A stretch of DNA of 64,000 nucleotides, from NCBI GenBank assembly GCA_015075445.1, contig JABTUJ010000044.1:1-64000 (forward strand), given 5' to 3'. Made by a program: the position numbers and the translations under genes. This stretch comes from Verrucomicrobiales bacterium (GTDB lineage Bacteria > Verrucomicrobiota > Verrucomicrobiia > Limisphaerales > J093). The stretch's first letter is position 1, and each line of letters opens with the position of its first letter. The notes under the pieces were generated by a model. The model was given only the letters and a program-made list of their open reading frames with translations, searched no databases and was not told the origin of the DNA. This document shows positions 47,966-56,518 of the stretch, one piece after another.

Positions 47966-49929
47966 GGAGGTCCTGCAGGTGAAAGTTCGACGAACCAGTT
48001 GGCGAAGAAGCTGCGGAGGGGAGCCGGCCAGACCGCGCGCCGGAGTTTTGACCAGGTCCGCTGGTCGCCGACGCTGTAGTAGAGCAGGGTACGGCCTTCC
48101 CATTCGATAAGGTCGGGATCCGAGGCGTTGATGCCGTCGCCTTCGCCGGGTGACAGCACGGGGTTGGCGGGGCTGACCTCCCAGGACTTGAGGTCGCGGG
48201 ACCGGGCCACGAAGGTCTCGAAAAACCAGCGTGGCGTGCGGTGTTCGAGGTAAAGGAGGTAGTACCAGCCGTCGACGTAGCGCAGCGCCGGGCACGCGGT
48301 GTAGCGGTCGGTGCCGAACCGTGCGTCCGGCAGTTTCACCCAGTCGGTCAGGTTGGTGGAAGTGGCGAATTTGATGGTGAAGGCGGGGTAGCGGGGATCA
48401 TTCGACTCGTAGGCCATGACGAAGCCGGCGGGGCCGCGGCAGACCGAGCTGTTGAACAACTGCTCGTTCTCCTGCGGGATGACCACTTGGGATTCCCAGG
48501 TGCGGAGGTCGCGGGAAGTGAACCGGGTGACATCGTTCCAGCCTTCCGGCGTGAAGCGCGCCGCGAAGGCGTGGAAGGTGCCGGCCTCGACGAACGCACA
48601 GGCCAGGCTGTAGCCCTCGGCGAAGCGGGCCAGCGCGCGGCCACTCTCGACGTCCTCGATCTCAAGGTAGTAGTCGTTCCGGCTCCCGCCGCTGGCGGGC
48701 CGAACGCACTTCAGCAGGACCAATCGTCCCTGCCAGACCGCAGGAGACACTTCACAGAGGTTGCCCAAGGGGGCCCGGTCGACGGTCAGTCCCGCCCAGC
48801 GCGGTGGGGGCGGGGGCGGTGCCAGCAGCGTCTGGAAGATCTCGACCGGCCAGTGCCCGAGCCGGAGCATTCCGGCGGGCACCTCCTGCTGGAACTGGAC
48901 GTAGGCGCGCACGTCGCCGTGCGTGGCGTAGCTGACTTCCCCCTGACCGGCGCCGAGGATCTTGCAGCCCATGAGGGTGCTGTTCTCGAGGTCCACATGC
49001 AGGAAACGGCCTTCGATCGTGCTATGGATGACGCCGGTGCCCGGTTTGCCTTGGGGCTGGGAGAAGTTGAGGCTGATCAGCCGGGAGTCCTTCACGTGGA
49101 CGCGGGTGAACCCGGCGTAGCCGGGGTTGCCGGCCTGGAGGGCGTTGTCGGGTCCGACCAAAGTGCAATCCTCGAAGAGGACATCCGGATGCGCGGGCAT
49201 CTCGGGGTGTTCGGCGCGGACGTAGGCGCCGGCGGCGTCCCCCCACCAGTCCAGACACCAGAGCTGGCAACGCCGGAACACACTGGGTTCGCCGGGACGG
49301 GACAGGACATTTGCGACGCCACCTCCGAAGGCACGGCCCGAGCTGAAGCAGTCCTCGACGAGAACGCTGAAGGGTTCGGCCTTGTCCACGAGGTCGAAGA
49401 ACAGGCCTCCGTCACCCCCGGCGGCGTACAGATGGCGCAGGGCCCAGCGATCCCAGCCGACGGCCGAGAAGGATTCCGCTTGGTGCTCGGGTGACCAGGC
49501 ATGTTTGTAGGCGCGGATGGACCCCCACCAGTCGTAACTCTTGAACCCTCGCGCGGGGTCGCCCGAGTCCAGGACGATCCAGCCGGCGGTGCCCGAGCCG
49601 AAGCGGCCGTCGAAGTCCCCGATCAGTTCGTTGTAGGCGCCGGCCGCTCCGCGGTGTGCGGGGAAGAGGTTGGCCTCGAAGTAGGTGTCCGGGCGCACGA
49701 TGATGCGGTGGCCGCCGCGGTCGTCGGGGATGGCCTGGAGGGCGGCCTGCAGGGTCCGGAAGGCCTTGGCCCAGGTCGATCCGTCCGAGTCATCGCCGAG
49801 CTTCGAGACATAGCGGGTGGTGCCCCGCGGGGCGGACAGGTCCGCCGCACGGTTGGCGGCACCGAAGGCAACGAGGGACAGGCCCGCGAGAAGGACAGGG
49901 GCCGCCGATCGGGCGAAAGGCAGGTTCAT
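47962..49929 (-). CDS. Exported protein: beta-helix N-terminus and GH43-like propeller C-terminus
   Basis: A 655-residue protein with a signal peptide (MNLPFARSAAPVLLAGLSLV). Residues 35-330 look like a right-handed parallel beta-helix (VSKLGDDSDGSTWAKAFRTL, FEDCTLVGPDNALQAGNPG, VHVKDSRLISLNFSQPQG). Residues 370-650 resemble five-bladed glycosidase propellers of the GH43/GH32 type (VVIPQENEQLFNSSVC, RYPAFTIKFATSTNLTDWVK, LRYVDGWYYLLYLEHRT and DASDPDLIEWEGRTLLYYS-like phrases). ATG 49929 was chosen for the signal peptide; the frame to 50982 is antisense or unconserved. Its stop overlaps the start of the next gene by four bases, so the pair is an operon. Confidence 0.7.
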   Translation of the reverse strand: MNLPFARSAAPVLLAGLSLVAFGAANRAADLSAPRGTTRYVSKLGDDSDGSTWAKAFRTLQAALQAIPDDRGGHRIIVRPDTYFEANLFPAHRGAAGAYNELIGDFDGRFGSGTAGWIVLDSGDPARGFKSYDWWGSIRAYKHAWSPEHQAESFSAVGWDRWALRHLYAAGGDGGLFFDLVDKAEPFSVLVEDCFSSGRAFGGGVANVLSRPGEPSVFRRCQLWCLDWWGDAAGAYVRAEHPEMPAHPDVLFEDCTLVGPDNALQAGNPGYAGFTRVHVKDSRLISLNFSQPQGKPGTGVIHSTIEGRFLHVDLENSTLMGCKILGAGQGEVSYATHGDVRAYVQFQQEVPAGMLRLGHWPVEIFQTLLAPPPPPPRWAGLTVDRAPLGNLCEVSPAVWQGRLVLLKCVRPASGGSRNDYYLEIEDVESGRALARFAEGYSLACAFVEAGTFHAFAARFTPEGWNDVTRFTSRDLRTWESQVVIPQENEQLFNSSVCRGPAGFVMAYESNDPRYPAFTIKFATSTNLTDWVKLPDARFGTDRYTACPALRYVDGWYYLLYLEHRTPRWFFETFVARSRDLKSWEVSPANPVLSPGEGDGINASDPDLIEWEGRTLLYYSVGDQRTWSKLRRAVWPAPLRSFFANWFVELSPAGPP

Positions 49930-50034
49930 CACAGGTGCTGCGCGAAACCTTGGTGGATTTGGCCAGGGCTGACAAGGATTTGTCCCGCCACGTGAAGGAT
50001 TGACGCGTGGGGAGCGGAGGAGTAGCGATGGGCC

Positions 50035-50400
50035 ATGGAGCAGCGACGAACCAAGGGCGTTCGCGCCCGGCGACGGCACCGTCACAAGCGTCGGACCCGC
50101 GCACATCGCCTCCGCCACTGGCGTGCGAACCTGCTGGCGTGGGCGGCCGGGCTGTTGGGGCTGGCCCTGTTCCACGGGGCGTTCATCGTGGGGCCACTGG
50201 CAGTGTTGCCGGGGAGCGAACTGGGCTGGCTTCACGGCTGGCTGCTGGGATGTGGAGTGGCAGGGGTGCTTTGTGGTTTTGTCGGGTGGAGCCTGTGGAA
50301 ATGGGAGTCCGCCTTCCTCGAGGGACTGGAGGCGGCGTGGCAGCAGGTCTTGGGCTTGGGCAGAGGATCTCCTATGGGGACGGGGCGGATCGCCGGGTGA
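50035..50400 (+). CDS. Small membrane protein, unknown
   Basis: A 121-residue frame. The first 32 residues are extremely basic (MEQRRTKGVRARRRHRHKRR), followed by two membrane helices at about 34-58 and 66-90 (LLAWAAGLLGLALFHGAFIV and WLLGCGVAGVLCGFVGWSLW). A GGAGG lies about 14 bases upstream. I recognise no family. The clear two-helix pattern argues it is real; it is divergent from the exported-protein operon and convergent with the glycosylase gene. Confidence 0.5.
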   Translation: MEQRRTKGVRARRRHRHKRRTRAHRLRHWRANLLAWAAGLLGLALFHGAFIVGPLAVLPGSELGWLHGWLLGCGVAGVLCGFVGWSLWKWESAFLEGLEAAWQQVLGLGRGSPMGTGRIAG

Positions 50401-50426
50401 GGGCGACCGGTCCGCCGCGGCGGGTC

Positions 50427-51059
50427 TCAGAGGGTGCCGCTGAGCTGGCGGTGTCGGAAGCAGGTGACGAGGTGGTCGTTCACCATGCCGACGGCTTGCA
50501 TGAAGGCGTAGATGATCGTGCTGCCGACGAATTTGAAGCCCCGTTCCAGCAAGGCCCGGCTCATCGCGTCCGATTCGGGAGTGCGGGCCGGGAGCTCGGC
50601 CAGGGTGCGCCGGGTGTTGTGCCGCGGGACCCCGCCCACGAACGGCCACAGGAAACGGTCGAAGCTGCCGACCGCGGCGCGCAAGTCGAGGTAGGCCCGG
50701 GCGTTGGTGATGGCCGCCGCGACCTTCAGCCGGTTGCGCACGATGCCCGGGTCGGCGAGCAACGCGGCGATCTTGCGGGGGCCGTAACGCGCCATGCGCT
50801 CGGCGTCGAATCCGTCGAAGGCCTGCCGGTAGCCCTCGCGCTTCTTGAGGATGGTCAGCCAGCTCAACCCGGCCTGGGCGCCGTCGAGGATGAGCTTCTC
50901 GAACAAGCGCTGGTCGTCGTGTTCGGGCACGCCCCATTCCTGGTCGTGGTAGGCGACGTAGAGGGGGTGGCCGAGACACCACTCGCAGCGGGTAAGCGAG
51001 GGGCCCGGCGGAGCGGGCTCACGTGGCGTGGCGGGGGCGGGCTGCGGCTCGCGGCTCAT
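50427..51059 (-). CDS. tag: DNA-3-methyladenine glycosylase I
   Basis: A 210-residue base-excision enzyme that removes 3-methyladenine from alkylated DNA. The structural zinc ligands of TagI are visible with the E. coli spacing: C25 and H38 (RCEWCLGHPLYVAYHDQEWG), H196 and C200 (NDHLVTC). The helix-hairpin-helix body has EKLILDGAQAGLSWLTILKK, RLKVAAAITNARAYL, and GFKFVGSTIIYAFMQAVGMV. ATG 51059 starts a short Pro-rich extension before the conserved core. It lies downstream of leuB on the same strand; 92 bases between them hold a short open stretch. Confidence 0.95.
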   Translation of the reverse strand: MSREPQPAPATPREPAPPGPSLTRCEWCLGHPLYVAYHDQEWGVPEHDDQRLFEKLILDGAQAGLSWLTILKKREGYRQAFDGFDAERMARYGPRKIAALLADPGIVRNRLKVAAAITNARAYLDLRAAVGSFDRFLWPFVGGVPRHNTRRTLAELPARTPESDAMSRALLERGFKFVGSTIIYAFMQAVGMVNDHLVTCFRHRQLSGTL

Positions 51060-51151
51060 TCGTGCACGATCTCCACGATGCTCTCGGTGTCGATCAACAC
51101 GGCCTGGGCCTCTCCGAAGCAGAAGAGGATGTGGTAGTCCTGCGGCGTGCC

Positions 51152-52276
51152 TCAGCCCGCGGCGTCGGGCCCGGGCACCAGCGAAGCCACGAGGTCGCCC
51201 ACCTGGGCGGTGGTGTAGCCCATCCGGCCGGCGGCGAGGCTCTTGAGCTTTTCGCGGACGGCGCGGATGACGGCCTGTTCGATGGCGTTCGCGAGGGCGG
51301 TTTCGCCGAGGCAATCCATCATCATGGCGCCGGCGCAGATGGCGGCGAGGGGGTTGATGACGCCCTGGCCGGTGTACTTGGGCGCGCTGCCGCCGATGGG
51401 TTCGAACATCGAGGTCCCGTCGGGGTTGAGGTTGCCGCCGGCGGCGATGCCCATGCCGCCCTGGATCATGGCGCCGAGGTCGGTGATGATGTCGCCGAAC
51501 ATGTTGTCGGTGACGATCACATCGAACCACTCGGGATTTTTCACGAACCACATGGTGGTGGCATCGACGTGGGCGTAGTCGCGTTTGACCTGGGGATACT
51601 CGGGGCCGATTTCGTGGAAGGCGCGTTCCCAGAGGTCGAAGGCGTAGGTGAGCACGTTGGTCTTGCCGCAGAGGGTGAGCTGGGCGGTCTGACTCGCCTG
51701 CAACTCGGCGGCCTTGAGGCCGGGCCAGGCCCGCCCGCCCCGGCGCTTGCGCGCGTACTCGAACGCGAACCGGAGGCAACGCTCGACCCCGCGGCGGGTG
51801 TTGACGCTTTCCTGGACGGCGATCTCATGCGGGGTGCCCTTGAACACGAAGCCCCCCGCGCCGGTGTACAGGCCTTCGTTGTTCTCGCGGACGACGACGA
51901 AGTCGATGTCCTCGGGCTGCTTGTCCTTGAGCGGGCAATAGCGCGCGTCGTAGAGCTTCACGGGGCGCAGGTTGATGTACTGCTCGAGCTCGAAACGGGT
52001 GCGCAGGAGGATGCCCTTTTCGAGAATGCCGGGCTTGACGTCGGGGTGGCCGATGGCGCCGAGGAGGATGGCGCGGAACTTCCGCAACTCGGCCAGCACG
52101 CTGTCCGGGAGGGCCTCGCCGGTCCGGAGGTAACGCTCCCCGCCGAGATCATAGGGGGTGTAGTGGAGTTTGACTTGGTAGAGGGGGGCGGCGGCATCGA
52201 GGACCTTGCAGGCCTCGCGCACCACTTCGGGGCCGGTGCCGTCCCCGCCGATGACTGCGATCTGGTAGCTCTTCAT
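51152..52276 (-). CDS. leuB: 3-isopropylmalate dehydrogenase
   Basis: A 374-residue NAD-dependent decarboxylating dehydrogenase, third step of leucine synthesis. It starts MKSYQIAVIGGDGTGPEVV. The substrate-binding RENNEGLYTGAGG and the catalytic KTNVLTYAFDLW are present, as is the metal-binding DNMFGDIITDLGAMIQGGMG and the cofactor loop MFEPIGGSAPKYTGQGVINP. The sequence (PYDLGGERYLRTGE, YINLRPVKLYD) follows the IMDH-like branch that also includes tartrate dehydrogenases, so the substrate call is likely but not certain. No other leu gene is adjacent. Its start is 40 bases after the response-regulator stop. Confidence 0.9.
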   Translation of the reverse strand: MKSYQIAVIGGDGTGPEVVREACKVLDAAAPLYQVKLHYTPYDLGGERYLRTGEALPDSVLAELRKFRAILLGAIGHPDVKPGILEKGILLRTRFELEQYINLRPVKLYDARYCPLKDKQPEDIDFVVVRENNEGLYTGAGGFVFKGTPHEIAVQESVNTRRGVERCLRFAFEYARKRRGGRAWPGLKAAELQASQTAQLTLCGKTNVLTYAFDLWERAFHEIGPEYPQVKRDYAHVDATTMWFVKNPEWFDVIVTDNMFGDIITDLGAMIQGGMGIAAGGNLNPDGTSMFEPIGGSAPKYTGQGVINPLAAICAGAMMMDCLGETALANAIEQAVIRAVREKLKSLAAGRMGYTTAQVGDLVASLVPGPDAAG

Positions 52277-52316
52277 GGGTGATAGCTGGGCTGCATGCGC
52301 AGCGAAGGGGCGGATG

Positions 52317-53039
52317 CTAGAGATTCTGCGGGTTTGGACAACTGGATTTCCCGGCGGGACACTCGAGGCGGTAGCCTACGCCGTGCACCGTCTTGAGCCA
52401 CCGCGGCTGGGCCAGGTCGGGCTCGAGCTTCGCGCGGAGGCTGGCGAGGTGGTTGTCCACGGTGCGCGTGGTGGGGAAGGCGCCATAGCCCCAGACCCGG
52501 TCGAGGAAGCGCTCGCGGGTGACGGGTTCGCCCTCGGCCTCGGCGAGCAGGCGGAGGATCGCGTATTCCTTGGCGGTGAGGTGCAGTTCGGTCCGACCTC
52601 GCCACGCGCGTTGGAGGACGAGATCCACGCGGCTGTCGCCCAGGCAGAGTTCGCGGACCGGTGGGGTGTGCCGCTCGCGGCGGCGCAGGAGGGCCCGGAC
52701 GCGGGCGAGCAGTTCCTCGGTGCTGAACGGTTTGACCAGATAATCGTCGGCGCCGGCATCGAGACCGCTGACGCGGTCCTCGATCTGGCCTTTGGCGGTC
52801 AGCATCAGGATGGGTTCGGCGTGGCCCCGGCGGCGCAGTTCGGCGCACACGGCAAACCCGTCCAGCTTGGGCATCATGAGGTCGAGCAGCACGAGGTCGG
52901 GTTGCTCGCGCACGGCCCGTTCGAGGCCGGCGACGCCGTCGGTGGCAGTGATGACCCGGTAGCCTTCGGCGCCGAGCAGGTCGGCCAGGGCGGTGCGCAT
53001 GGCCGTTTCGTCTTCGATGATCAGGAGACGGGAGTTCAA
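52317..53039 (-). CDS. OmpR-family response regulator
   Basis: A 240-residue two-domain regulator. The receiver domain has E9/D10/E11, phospho-acceptor D53 in LVLLDLMMPKLDG, T81 and K103 in YLVKPFS. The C-terminal winged helix has LTAKEYAILRLLAEAEGEPV, and RTVDNHLASLRAKLE then TVHGVGYRLE, as in OmpR/PhoB. Its partner is very likely the kinase at 53702-56185, on the same strand, but the four-helix-bundle gene (53108-53521) lies between them. The symbol is left empty because the target system is unknown. Confidence 0.93.
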   Translation of the reverse strand: MNSRLLIIEDETAMRTALADLLGAEGYRVITATDGVAGLERAVREQPDLVLLDLMMPKLDGFAVCAELRRRGHAEPILMLTAKGQIEDRVSGLDAGADDYLVKPFSTEELLARVRALLRRRERHTPPVRELCLGDSRVDLVLQRAWRGRTELHLTAKEYAILRLLAEAEGEPVTRERFLDRVWGYGAFPTTRTVDNHLASLRAKLEPDLAQPRWLKTVHGVGYRLECPAGKSSCPNPQNL

Positions 53040-53080
53040 GGGCGAAGTGCGAAAGTCGAAGGTCGAAGTGAGAAATCCTG

Positions 53081-53107
53081 CTCTTGCTCTTGCTCTTGCT
53101 CTTGCTC
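53081..53107. repeat. (CTCTTG)n tract, left flank of the four-helix-bundle gene
   Basis: Four and a half CTCTTG units, ending one base before the stop codon of the gene at 53108. The reverse complement of this tract flanks the other side of the gene at 53535, so the two form an inverted pair around it. Upstream it is preceded by short GTCGAAGGTCGAAGT-type repeats. Confidence 0.85.
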
Positions 53108-53521
53108 CTAGTCGTCGCCGGAAGTGCGGTATGGACGCGGTTCCTCGCCCAGTCGTTCCGGAGAAATGCTCCTGATGAGGCCGACCAGCAGGGAAACCGT
53201 TTCGTGCAGTATGGCCTTCCCCTCCAGCACTTGGTCAGTCGTGAATTGCCCCTTGGCGACGAGCACGTCCAAACAGGCCGCACACTCAAGGGCAGAACCC
53301 CGCGCCGTATCGAAGTAACGACAGCGGTCCGGAGCCGTGTACTTCGCGTTGCCTTCGGCAATGTTCAAGGGAACGGAAGTCGAAGCGCGGTCCAACTGGT
53401 CATGGACGGCCCGCTTCGAGGCGACCTTCTCAAGAAGCTGACCAGCCCACACGACGAATTGGATGCTACGATGGTAGGCGACGGGTTTCTCGTGGTCGAA
53501 GTAGACTTGTGGAGTGTTCAT
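53108..53521 (-). CDS. Four-helix-bundle protein (23S rRNA intervening-sequence type)
   Basis: A 137-residue protein of the four-helix-bundle/S23 family, recognisable from HEKPVAYHRSIQFVVWAGQL, RAVHDQLDRASTSVPLNIAEGNAKYT, the aromatic CRYFDTARGSALECAACLDV and a final helix GKAILHETVSLLVGLIRSI. Family members were first found inside intervening sequences of bacterial 23S rRNA genes, but many occur elsewhere, often flanked by repeats; their role is unknown. Here it sits between a two-component regulator and its kinase and is flanked by inverted CTCTTG/CAAGAG tracts, suggesting it moved as a unit. Its base composition is lower in GC than the neighbours. Confidence 0.9.
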   Translation of the reverse strand: MNTPQVYFDHEKPVAYHRSIQFVVWAGQLLEKVASKRAVHDQLDRASTSVPLNIAEGNAKYTAPDRCRYFDTARGSALECAACLDVLVAKGQFTTDQVLEGKAILHETVSLLVGLIRSISPERLGEEPRPYRTSGDD

Positions 53522-53534
53522 GCGGGACCGGAGT

Positions 53535-53562
53535 AGAGCAAGAGCAAGAGCAAGAGCAAGAG
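53535..53562. repeat. (AGAGCA)n tract, right flank of the four-helix-bundle gene
   Basis: About four and a half AGAGCA units starting 13 bases upstream of the gene's ATG. Read on the minus strand it is the same TTGCTC-type hexamer as the left tract, giving an inverted pair around a 0.4 kb gene. Confidence 0.85.
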
Positions 53563-53701
53563 TAACAGCAGAGGCGGGAGCAGGAGTAGTGACCCCGCGC
53601 CGCGCATCGGATTGGTGATTTAACGCCTTCCCTCGAAACGTGGAGGGATTGGCGGCCGAACGTTGGTTGGACGGAGGAGGATGTCAGTTCGAATTTCCAT
53701 G

Positions 53702-56185
53702 TCAGAGGTTGCCTGGCGGCGGGTCGCCGGCGGGGAGTTCGAGGAGGAAGCGGCTGCCCCGACCGGGCGCGCTCTCGACCCAAACCCGGCCGCGGTGGGC
53801 TTGGGCGATGTGTTTCACAATGCTCAGACCGATGCCGATACCGGGGGTTTCCCGGCGCAGTTCTGAGCCGCGACGATAGAACGGTTCGAAGATGCGCGCC
53901 TGCTCGGCCGCTGGGATGCCCGGACCTTCGTCCGCCACCGCCAGGTGCAGGACGGGGCGGGGCGCTGGGATGGTTGGCCGAAGCCAGCGGAAGACACGCC
54001 GGTTGTCGACGCCTGCGCGTGTCGGGCTTGCGGACGAGGTGAGGCTGACGGTCACGGTGCTGCCAGGTGGGGCGTGCTTGAGGGCGTTATCGATCAGGTT
54101 GACCAACGCCTGCTGGATTGCCTGGCCATCAAGCGCGGGCGGTTGGGGGAGGGACGCCGGCGGGAGCAGCCGCAGGGTGACCTGCCGCTCGGCGGCCGCC
54201 GGTTCGAGAAGACGCACGGTTTGCGTGATCAGCGCCGGCAGATCGGTCGGCTCGAACTCGTACTGTTTCCGGCCGCGGTCGATGCGGGCGAAGTCCAGGA
54301 CGTTCCCGATCAGGGCCGAGAGGCGCCGACACTCCTGGCCGATGAGCCGATAGTATTCCTGGCGGCGCGGCTCATCGGCGACCGTGCCGCGTTCGAGGCT
54401 CTCGGTCAGCAGGCGGATCGAGGCGATGGGGGCGCGGAGTTCGTGGGACACGCTGGAGACGAAATTCGACTTGAGCTCGTTGAGCTGGAGTTGGTGGCGG
54501 AAGGCGCGGCGGGCCGCGAACAACCCGACCAGGGCCGTGGCCAGGCCGAGGAGCACCACACTCCCGAAGGCCAGCGCCCGCTGCCGAGCCTGCGCATACA
54601 GGCGGCCGGGATCGCTCAGGACCAGGGTCAGGGCAAGCCGCGGGGCGTACGGCCAGGGATCGAACGCCTTGGCCGCGGTTGCCTCGCCGGGCTCCCGGAG
54701 TGCAGGCGGGGCCGCGGGTAGCGGGCCCAGGGTGGACACGGCGTGGGCAAACACGGTCCGACGTTCGCTCGCGGGCGATGACACGGTCTCAGCCAACGGT
54801 TCCTGCTCCAGCGCTGGCTCCAGTGCGAGATACGGGGGAACGGTGAGCCGGTTGGCGGCCACCGCGCGATCGAGGGCGTGCCGGAGGATGGACTTCGCGA
54901 AGAAGCGGACGTTGGTCGGGCCGCTGCGGCCGGTGCGCTCGGCGTCCGGGTCGGTGGGGGAAGTGGGTGACACGCTGGGATCCACGAGGGCGAGCCAGCG
55001 TTCGCCCCTTGCGTCGAGCCAGAGACCCGGCGGCGGGACGCCGGTGGCTGGCAGCATGGTCAACACCCGCCGGGCCAGTTCGCGCAACCGTTCCTCACCG
55101 CGCCATCGGGCCTGCAGGTCCTCCACCGCGTGCTGGACTTCCCGGCCCTGGACCGCGGCGAGCGTGTGCGCGCTGGCGAGCAGGCGGGGGGTCAAGAGCG
55201 ACGGGAGGTTGCGGGTCTGGCGGGCGAGTTCGTCGAACAGAGGCTGGCTCAGGCCGAGGTGGGTGCTCTCGTGCAGGGCGCGACCGAGGGCCAGAGCGGA
55301 CAGCGGCAGACCGCTTTCGGCCGGGACCTCGGCGTTCTCCTGGGCGAAAAGCAGGAGCCGCTCGACCCGTTCGGCCGGGGGCAGGTCGGGCAGTGTCTTC
55401 AGCAAGCGGAGGAACCCGGCGTTGGCACGCGCGGACTCGCCGGGGTCCGTAGCGAGGAAGGCGTCGAGACGGGCGTCTAGGGAAGTGCCTGGGGGAAGTT
55501 CCGGTCCCGGCTCGCCCGCAGTGCCCGGCTCAGAAGCGGAGGCGTGTTGCAGGGCCCGCCAGCCATTCGCCTGTTCGTCGGACAGATGGCGCCACCAGTC
55601 GGCGGGCTGGGGAATCGAGACGGGCCGGGGCCAGGTCAGGTTGCCTTCTGGGCCGAGCTCGATCCGGACGGGCAGGAGCTCCTCGGGGCGGCGCTCGGGC
55701 AGCGTGCTCAACCACGCCTCGAGGCGGGCCTGGGAGCGTGTCGGTTCCGCGAGGGAAAGTGGCGGAGCTCCCGGCCAGGACACCTCGCCTCCCGCCACGC
55801 TGGTACCGTCCCAGACCTGGGCCCAGCTCTCCCACTCGAGGAGTTCGCCGATCAAAGCACCGGCCAGGCGCACCACCCAGTCCTCGGCCAGCGCGCCCGC
55901 CCGCTGACGGGCTTCTTGCTCCGTGAGGGCGTAGTCACGGTAGGTGGCCAGGAGTCCGAGCGCCGCCAGACCCACCACGGGCAGGAGGATCAACCCGGCC
56001 TGCCAGACGAAAGACGGAGAGGCAGGACGCAGCGGAAGAGCCGGATCGAGGCTAACATCTGCCCGCCGTGCCGCGCCACATGCACGGTCGCTGGGGCGGC
56101 GCCGCCGGGCAACCGCGGCCCCCACGATGCTGCCAAGAAGGGCGGCGAGGAGGAGCAGCAGCAGGAGGATGTCAGGCCAACCCAT
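53702..56185 (-). CDS. Membrane sensor histidine kinase
   Basis: An 827-residue kinase. An N-terminal membrane segment (DILLLLLLLAALLGSIVGA) and a second near residue 60-80 (AGLILLPVVGLAALGLLATY) precede a large extracytoplasmic or linker region of about 430 residues with no named domain. A third membrane helix (ALAFGSVVLLGLATALVGLF) leads to the catalytic core: H581 in VSSVSHELRAPIASIRLLTE, N box NLIDNALKHAPPG, G1 DEGPGIP and G2 GIGIGLSIVKHIA. The C-terminal core is a textbook HisKA/HATPase pair. It should phosphorylate the regulator at 52317-53039. Start ATG 56185 puts the first helix at the N-terminus. Confidence 0.92.
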   Translation of the reverse strand: MGWPDILLLLLLLAALLGSIVGAAVARRRRPSDRACGAARRADVSLDPALPLRPASPSFVWQAGLILLPVVGLAALGLLATYRDYALTEQEARQRAGALAEDWVVRLAGALIGELLEWESWAQVWDGTSVAGGEVSWPGAPPLSLAEPTRSQARLEAWLSTLPERRPEELLPVRIELGPEGNLTWPRPVSIPQPADWWRHLSDEQANGWRALQHASASEPGTAGEPGPELPPGTSLDARLDAFLATDPGESARANAGFLRLLKTLPDLPPAERVERLLLFAQENAEVPAESGLPLSALALGRALHESTHLGLSQPLFDELARQTRNLPSLLTPRLLASAHTLAAVQGREVQHAVEDLQARWRGEERLRELARRVLTMLPATGVPPPGLWLDARGERWLALVDPSVSPTSPTDPDAERTGRSGPTNVRFFAKSILRHALDRAVAANRLTVPPYLALEPALEQEPLAETVSSPASERRTVFAHAVSTLGPLPAAPPALREPGEATAAKAFDPWPYAPRLALTLVLSDPGRLYAQARQRALAFGSVVLLGLATALVGLFAARRAFRHQLQLNELKSNFVSSVSHELRAPIASIRLLTESLERGTVADEPRRQEYYRLIGQECRRLSALIGNVLDFARIDRGRKQYEFEPTDLPALITQTVRLLEPAAAERQVTLRLLPPASLPQPPALDGQAIQQALVNLIDNALKHAPPGSTVTVSLTSSASPTRAGVDNRRVFRWLRPTIPAPRPVLHLAVADEGPGIPAAEQARIFEPFYRRGSELRRETPGIGIGLSIVKHIAQAHRGRVWVESAPGRGSRFLLELPAGDPPPGNL

Positions 56186-56518
56186 GGCAAAGGTGTTTTG
56201 GCGCCGATGGTCGCGGCATGCGTAGCACAGGTTGCGCCGGTTGCCGAGGCGATTTGTCACGACGATGCAAAATCGCCAACGGGGGTCGGCGGCGTCGCCG
56301 TTGACAAGGCACCGTCCTGCTCCACTTTACCGCCGCTTTGAGACCCGAACCGGACGCACCAGGTCAAGGCCCGGACGTGAACGCCGCGGGACGGTGGCAT
56401 CGTGCCGATAACGGCCGGCGGCGCGCGGCGGTCGTTCCGGCTGAGGGTGGAAAGGAGTCGAGTGTGCCGGAGCGGTTCGGGTCTGGCACTGGGGAGGCGA
56501 TCTGGTTAGCCTCGCGGC
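56186..56518. other. Divergent intergenic region, no gene seen
   Basis: A 333-base gap between the kinase and the antiporter. It is GC-rich with no repeat of the families found elsewhere, no RNA gene pattern and no good promoter. A GGGGAGG near 56491 is too far from the GTG start at 56519 to be an optimal Shine-Dalgarno. Confidence 0.4.
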
